DNA of 7,713 nt from Bacteroides ovatus (GTDB lineage Bacteria > Bacteroidota > Bacteroidia > Bacteroidales > Bacteroidaceae): positions 1 through 7,713 of the forward strand of contig JAUUNK010000245.1 of the NCBI GenBank assembly GCA_030844565.1. The letters run 5' to 3'. Shown in pieces: positions 4,406 through 7,713 of the stretch. The stretch's first letter is position 1; each line of letters opens with the position of its first letter. The translations under genes and the position numbers were made by a program. The notes under the pieces are model-generated. The model saw nothing but the letters and a program-made list of their open reading frames with translations, searched no databases and had not been told where the DNA came from.

Positions 4406-5757
4406 CACAAGCGGAACCCAAAGTACGCATGCGCAGACGAGGAACGAGGATACGCATTCAGAGAACCGAAACCCGCACCCGCACCATGATTCGCAGTAGC
4501 AGACAAAAGGGCACCATACCAGCCTACAGCAGACCACGTACTACCACCTGTGGGAGTCCAATAGTAATCGCAATACCCTTTATTACTTGAACCTCCTACT
4601 TTTTCGGCAAAGGAATAACCTTTAGTGGAATGAGCCATAGAAAGCACATAGCCCTCAGTTCGTGGAAGCTCCGTAATGGCTTCATATCCGATAGGTACGG
4701 TAGTAGCACTATCTGAATGAGAGGTGAATTTTGTCGGGTCTTCGCATACATAGGCAATAGATACATCCGCTTTATGCCAAATTAGTACATCATCAGCAAG
4801 CATCCACAAGTATTCATAAGGAGTTTCCAAGCCACGGTAAGAGGTTACTTGTACCACCTTATCGCCACCAGTCCATCCCTTGATGGTGTAGGACACCTTA
4901 CCCGTGTTGTTTCCCAGCGTTGCAGTAACACCGCAAGGCACAAAGGGTTTGTAACTTCCCCATGTATTCCACTCCGTACCATTAACAACCGGACCACTCC
5001 CTAAGCCTCCTTGATGGAATCCGTCAGCAGTCAGCGTTTCGGTGTAAGCATCTTGGCAGTGCAATGAGGCATATTCCACACGTTGCAACCAAGCAATTTC
5101 ATTGTACACCCTGTACGCCCCGTGGTGTGTTCCGTTCTTGCAAAGAGGACGAACACCAGCCTTTGAAATGGAAGTACGAGGCATACCCAACATGGAGTTG
5201 TAAGTACCATCCTTAGCGGCATCACCAGCACCCGAACCGCCTCTGAATTGTGCGGCATTCGCTTTGAGTATAACAAATCCGTCTGAATCCCTTGCAATTT
5301 CATCGCCATTCCAAGTGAGCCAACATCCCGAAACGGCTACAGAGTTGGTAATATCCACCGTTGCATACCACGGGCTTACCGTCTTTCGTTCCATCTTGAT
5401 AAAGCCGGGCAACGGATATTCGGAATAGGCACGAATCCATTTCGTTCCCTCTATTTCCAACTTGAAGTAATATTCCGGCTTTTCAAGCATTACATTACCG
5501 TCCGTGCTGTCAATCAAAGCCGTTGCACCCGAATCCTTTTTACGGCTGTCATTTTGGTTAAGGTAATACTTAACCGAGCCGTCAGGGTTTTCCACAAAGC
5601 GTTTCAGCTTCGCTTGAATGGGTAATGTACGGTGCAAATCCAAATTACCCACACGCTTTAGTTTGTAGTCCTGTGAGTTGAAATCACCTTGCACCCCATA
5701 CCATTGGTCGTAAGGATATTGCGGTTTCGTGTTTCCGCTTCCCAATAATAATCCCAT
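4396..5757 (-). CDS. DGR target protein with C-terminal variable region, likely receptor-binding
   Basis: The 453-aa protein ends in a variable region of C-type-lectin-fold type. Residues 1 to about 135 form an N-terminal part of unknown fold, presumably the attachment to the virion. From about 140 on, the family pattern of DGR targets can be read: VSGCWLTWNGDEIARDSDG, the helix NEIAWLQRVEYASLHCQD, then TADGFHQGGLGSG, and a final WSAVGWYGALLSA block leading into the variable loop and the conserved ending GFRLCRF. The twelve codons that can vary are residues 421, 423, 424, 427, 432, 434, 436, 437, 441, 443, 445 and 446 (now T, N, H, G, S, N, Y, P, S, H, Y, F). Its place behind tail-fibre genes suggests a tail-tip adhesin whose changes would alter host receptor use. 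It starts 9 bp after the 96-aa gene. Confidence 0.93.
   Translation of the reverse strand: MGLLLGSGNTKPQYPYDQWYGVQGDFNSQDYKLKRVGNLDLHRTLPIQAKLKRFVENPDGSVKYYLNQNDSRKKDSGATALIDSTDGNVMLEKPEYYFKLEIEGTKWIRAYSEYPLPGFIKMERKTVSPWYATVDITNSVAVSGCWLTWNGDEIARDSDGFVILKANAAQFRGGSGAGDAAKDGTYNSMLGMPRTSISKAGVRPLCKNGTHHGAYRVYNEIAWLQRVEYASLHCQDAYTETLTADGFHQGGLGSGPVVNGTEWNTWGSYKPFVPCGVTATLGNNTGKVSYTIKGWTGGDKVVQVTSYRGLETPYEYLWMLADDVLIWHKADVSIAYVCEDPTKFTSHSDSATTVPIGYEAITELPRTEGYVLSMAHSTKGYSFAEKVGGSSNKGYCDYYWTPTGGSTWSAVGWYGALLSATANHGAGAGFGSLNAYPRSSSAHAYFGFRLCRF
4409..4516 (-). repeat. DGR variable region (VR) with IMH-like end
   Basis: This is the recipient copy inside the target gene. It aligns to TR without gaps and differs only where TR has coding-strand A. 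Replacements include A to C, G and T, as expected from random insertion. Nine of the 22 adenines are still unchanged. The stretch after it in coding direction (GCTTGTGCCGT, 4413-4402) matches the TR end except at two positions, as IMH differs from IMH* in known DGRs. Confidence 0.95.
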
Positions 5758-5766
5758 AGCTATAAG

Positions 5767-6057
5767 TTATTTAATAGTTTCACCAGCACCCCAATACACA
5801 TCATATACCGAAAGGTCGATACCGTTTGGGGATATTACGGCTATCGCTCCGGGCGTCCAATCCCCGATAGGTACGGGGAACATACTAAATTCCTTATCAC
5901 AAATGAGCTTGCATTTAAGCAGCGTACTTGTTTCCATCGTAACCTCTTTAGGTCGTACAAAGACGGTAAACGGAACACCACCCAAAGCAAAACCATTGGA
6001 AAGGTCTGTAACCTTACCTTTGGAAAGAATCCGTAGGCTGTACATCGTTGTTTCCAT
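5767..6057 (-). CDS. Hypothetical phage protein preceding the DGR target
   Basis: The 96-aa protein starts METTMYSLRILSKGKVTDL and appears to be mostly beta strands, with PFTVFVRPKEV and PVPIGDWTPGAIAVISPNG. There is no signal peptide or membrane segment. The family is not recognised. It lies between the 18-bp inverted repeat and the target gene, 9 bp from the latter, so it is co-transcribed with it. A small beta-rich protein next to a fibre-tip gene could be a tail-tip adaptor or cap, but this is a positional guess. The ATG at 6057 has no SD, as in the other genes here. Confidence 0.8.
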   Translation of the reverse strand: METTMYSLRILSKGKVTDLSNGFALGGVPFTVFVRPKEVTMETSTLLKCKLICDKEFSMFPVPIGDWTPGAIAVISPNGIDLSVYDVYWGAGETIK

Positions 6058-6089
6058 AATTCACTGAGTAAATCAAGTTTATTTAACTG

Positions 6090-6097
6090 CAAATATA
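6090..6097 (-). promoter_or_regulatory. Possible -7 element upstream of the DGR operon
   Basis: TATATTTG on the minus strand fits the Bacteroidetes TAnnTTTG consensus and lies 33 nt before the ATG of the 96-aa gene. No TTTG is found at the -33 spacing, where the inverted repeat lies instead, so the promoter is either weak, needs an activator, or is chance. Confidence 0.35.
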
Positions 6098-6134
6098 ATC
6101 ATAAATGTGTTTGTTGAACACATTTATGATTATA
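6094..6134. repeat. Perfect 18-bp inverted repeat, hairpin or operator
   Basis: The arms 6094-6111 and 6117-6134 are perfect reverse complements around TGTTG. It begins 1 bp after the stop codon of the 161-aa gene and overlaps the possible -7 element. RNA of either strand would form a long A/U-rich hairpin. The leftward transcript continues with UUUG only, so as a terminator it would be weak. An operator for a dimeric repressor or a partial attenuator before the DGR genes are alternatives. Confidence 0.85.
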
Positions 6135-6135
6135 A

Positions 6136-6621
6136 TTAAAGTATATCATCAGATAATGAGGTATAACGTGCTTCAAGTTCATTGATTTTATCTCTTAGCA
6201 ACTGCCTTTCATTATGCAATGCCTTTATCTCATACGGCATTGCATACCCCATTAGGGCGGCTTCGTAGCATTTGATTATCTTATAATCGCTACTTGCCAA
6301 CACCTCCTTTGAGCGTTCAATCTCATGTGCCACCTTTTGAAAGTCGGGGACTTCTATGTATCTGAATGAAATCCTGTCCCCGGCATCGTATGGCACAATG
6401 CGCACAACATAGCCCTCCTTATCTGTGTTTTGTTTACTTTCATCTATTGCATCCACTGGCTTATATATGGTTGGCAGTTCAGCCACCTGTTCAATAACCG
6501 ATACCATGCGTGTTGTTATTTCCCCCGTTTTCTCATTTCTGATTTTTTGAGGAATAGGGGCTATTTCTATACATTGTAGATAGTCGCCATCCATATATCC
6601 GTATAATACTCTTTCTTCCAT
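6136..6621 (-). CDS. Hypothetical tail-associated protein with C-terminal coiled coil
   Basis: The 161-aa protein begins MEERVLYGYMDGDYLQCIE, has a central mixed region, and ends in a helical part from about residue 95. The last 30 residues (LHNERQLLRDKINELEARY) look like a coiled coil. There is no signal peptide or membrane segment. It follows the collagen-like fibre gene by 4 bp, so the two are coupled. Small coiled-coil proteins directly after fibre genes are often fibre chaperones or assembly factors in other phages. That role is possible here but not shown. Confidence 0.82.
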   Translation of the reverse strand: MEERVLYGYMDGDYLQCIEIAPIPQKIRNEKTGEITTRMVSVIEQVAELPTIYKPVDAIDESKQNTDKEGYVVRIVPYDAGDRISFRYIEVPDFQKVAHEIERSKEVLASSDYKIIKCYEAALMGYAMPYEIKALHNERQLLRDKINELEARYTSLSDDIL

Positions 6622-6625
6622 ATTT

Positions 6626-7713
6626 TTAGTATTTCCATCTACTTACTAACCATGCTTGTTTTTTAACTCCATCTACATATCCTACGGTATATACAAACAT
6701 ACCACCTTGACCCTCTCCAAAATCGTAGTAGTCATTTACCGAAGTATCATCATAGATTAGGTAGCCGCTTCTTGGTCTGAATCTCATATAGCCTCTCCAC
6801 CACTGCTTTACAAATATAACCTGTCCTTCTTTAGGAGAAGCCGGAAGATACACTACTGATGCGGCAGACGTGTACCCTATTACCACGGTATCTTCTCTAT
6901 TCAAATACCATGTGTTATTCGACGTTCCTGTAATACACTTTCGACCAAAAATCAAGCCTCCGGCAAATAAATCATAGAAGAAACCGCCAAAGGCTGGTGC
7001 AGTCCCCGAATTAGAAGCCCGACCATAAACACCTGCCACGATTGTATCTACCGCATTTATAGCCCATGTTCTTGCCGGAACATTTGCAAAACCAAGCCCA
7101 ACAATAGCCCCACGGTGCGTATATCCGCTACTTGCTGGCATACCGTCCGTACCTGCCATATTTGAGAATATTCCCGTTGGTGACATATAGGAAACCGCAT
7201 TAGAATAGTTAGGAGCATTTTTAGCCCTTGTTTCAAAAATTCCACGGTTGGCATCTATTGTCATTTTTGCGCCAAAATCAACGAGCGCATAATCACCACC
7301 ACCACTTGAAGATTCAATATAAATACGAGCCATTGAAGCATCCAGCTCTACCCTGTTACCATTACCCATAGTGGAAACAATCTTACCGCCCTTAATAAAC
7401 CAATCTCCAATGTTTGCCCCCTCAGCCAATAACAAGTTTGTGGCAATAGTTTCAAATTGCGCTCCAAACGTATTCCATTTGCTTGTTGTCGTGGGAGTGA
7501 CATTTGAGAATGTTCCTGCATCAATACGGACTATATAGTATTGATTGTTGTATTTTACAGCATCCAACCGTTTGCTATTTCCGTAATAAGTCTTGGATGA
7601 ATCATAAATACCCCTATAAACAAGTACGGGGCTATCGCCTTTCTCCCCCTTATCACCCGGCTTTCCATCTTCACCTTTATCACCTTTCGACCCCGTTACA
7701 CATATTGCAGCCG
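6626..7713 (-). CDS. Tail-fibre-like protein with collagen-like repeats, 5' end outside window
   Basis: The frame is open to the right edge, so at least 362 residues are present and the true start lies outside. The TTG at 7567 is not a credible start because coding continues upstream of it. The visible N-terminal end holds seven Gly-X-Y triplets (7693-7631; GSKGDKGEDGKPGDKGEKG), a collagen-like trimeric stalk. It is followed by an aromatic module (YRGIYDSSKTYYGN, then AVKYNNQYYIVRI) that resembles CBM5/12-type carbohydrate-binding repeats. A long beta-rich, Gly/Asn-rich region follows and a C-terminal domain ending AWLVSRWKY. This is the build of a phage tail or side fibre that binds the cell surface. 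It heads the leftward group leading into the DGR target. No VR-like adenine-linked repeat was seen in its 3' end. Confidence 0.85.
   Translation of the reverse strand, partial: AAICVTGSKGDKGEDGKPGDKGEKGDSPVLVYRGIYDSSKTYYGNSKRLDAVKYNNQYYIVRIDAGTFSNVTPTTTSKWNTFGAQFETIATNLLLAEGANIGDWFIKGGKIVSTMGNGNRVELDASMARIYIESSSGGGDYALVDFGAKMTIDANRGIFETRAKNAPNYSNAVSYMSPTGIFSNMAGTDGMPASSGYTHRGAIVGLGFANVPARTWAINAVDTIVAGVYGRASNSGTAPAFGGFFYDLFAGGLIFGRKCITGTSNNTWYLNREDTVVIGYTSAASVVYLPASPKEGQVIFVKQWWRGYMRFRPRSGYLIYDDTSVNDYYDFGEGQGGMFVYTVGYVDGVKKQAWLVSRWKY

Larger units (their letters stand above)
2876..5757 (-). other. Diversity-generating retroelement cassette (target, VR, TR, RT)
   Basis: In transcription order the cassette is the target gene (5757-4396) with its variable region at the 3' end, a short gap, the template repeat (4314-4207), a structured spacer, and the reverse transcriptase (4063-2876). 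All parts share one strand, and TR and VR are 202 bp apart. This compact order fits known phage DGRs such as that of Bordetella phage BPP-1, except that no Avd gene lies between VR and TR. Similar elements are known in Bacteroides temperate phages (Hankyphage group), and this may be a relative. The cassette appears intact: the RT has all catalytic residues, the target is full length, and the adenine-only mismatches show past activity. Confidence 0.93.

Noticed and set aside
4207..4516. TR/VR as CRISPR repeats or an ordinary gene duplication
   Set aside because: There are only two copies, with a 202-bp offset, and all 13 differences sit on one base type, which fits DGR mutagenesis and not random drift or a CRISPR array.
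5031..5309. 92-aa minus-strand frame inside the target gene
   Set aside because: It is a shifted-frame shadow of the DGR target, whose own frame carries the family motifs.
5729..6067. 112-aa plus-strand and overlapping 83-aa minus-strand frames around the 96-aa gene
   Set aside because: The 96-aa frame fits the operon spacing. The others overlap it and would break the co-directional layout or the inverted-repeat leader.
6626..6760. A second DGR variable region in the 3' end of the fibre gene
   Set aside because: By eye there is no match to TR and the C-terminus lacks the GFR-type ending of VR proteins.
7565..7567. TTG as the start of the fibre gene
   Set aside because: The frame continues upstream with collagen-like triplets to the window edge, so this is an internal codon.

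Overview
The window looks like the tail-fibre-to-lysis end of a temperate phage or prophage of a gut Bacteroidales host (Bacteroides, Phocaeicola or a relative). The host call is an inference. It rests on start codons without Shine-Dalgarno sequences, a good Bacteroidetes-type promoter (TTTG, 19 nt, TATCTTTG) at 242-212, moderate G+C, and the style of the phage proteins. All convincing genes lie on the minus strand, so transcription runs from high to low coordinates.

Right part (7713 to 5767): a tail-fibre-type gene enters from the right edge. It is cut by the window and carries seven collagen-like Gly-X-Y triplets. It is followed by a 161-aa protein with a C-terminal coiled coil, a perfect 18-bp inverted repeat, and a 96-aa protein.

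Middle (5757 to 2876): a complete diversity-generating retroelement (DGR). The 453-aa target protein ends in a variable region (VR, 4409-4516). A template repeat (TR, 4207-4314) lies just downstream. Over 108 aligned bases TR and VR differ at 13 positions, and every one is an adenine in the TR coding strand, which is the signature of adenine-specific retrohoming. A 143-nt structured spacer follows. Then comes a 395-aa reverse transcriptase with the DGR-type IGNFTSQ motif and a YMDD active site. The inferred cycle is: TR is transcribed, the RT copies it with errors opposite A, and the cDNA replaces VR. This would vary the binding face of a C-type-lectin-like protein, probably a receptor-binding tip on the fibre. 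No Avd-like accessory gene was recognised.

Left part (2913 to 312): two unassigned proteins (142 and 126 aa), a membrane-anchored 199-aa holin candidate, an amidase_3 endolysin, and an Rz-like membrane-anchored coiled-coil protein. From the RT to the spanin candidate each gene overlaps the next by 4 to 38 bp, so the RT is probably co-transcribed with the lysis genes. The block ends in a strong intrinsic terminator (about 274-242).

Far left (1-248): a leftward promoter, several inverted repeats, and what may be the first codons of another leftward gene. This may be a module boundary or a phage end. No tRNA, rRNA, CRISPR array or insertion sequence was seen.
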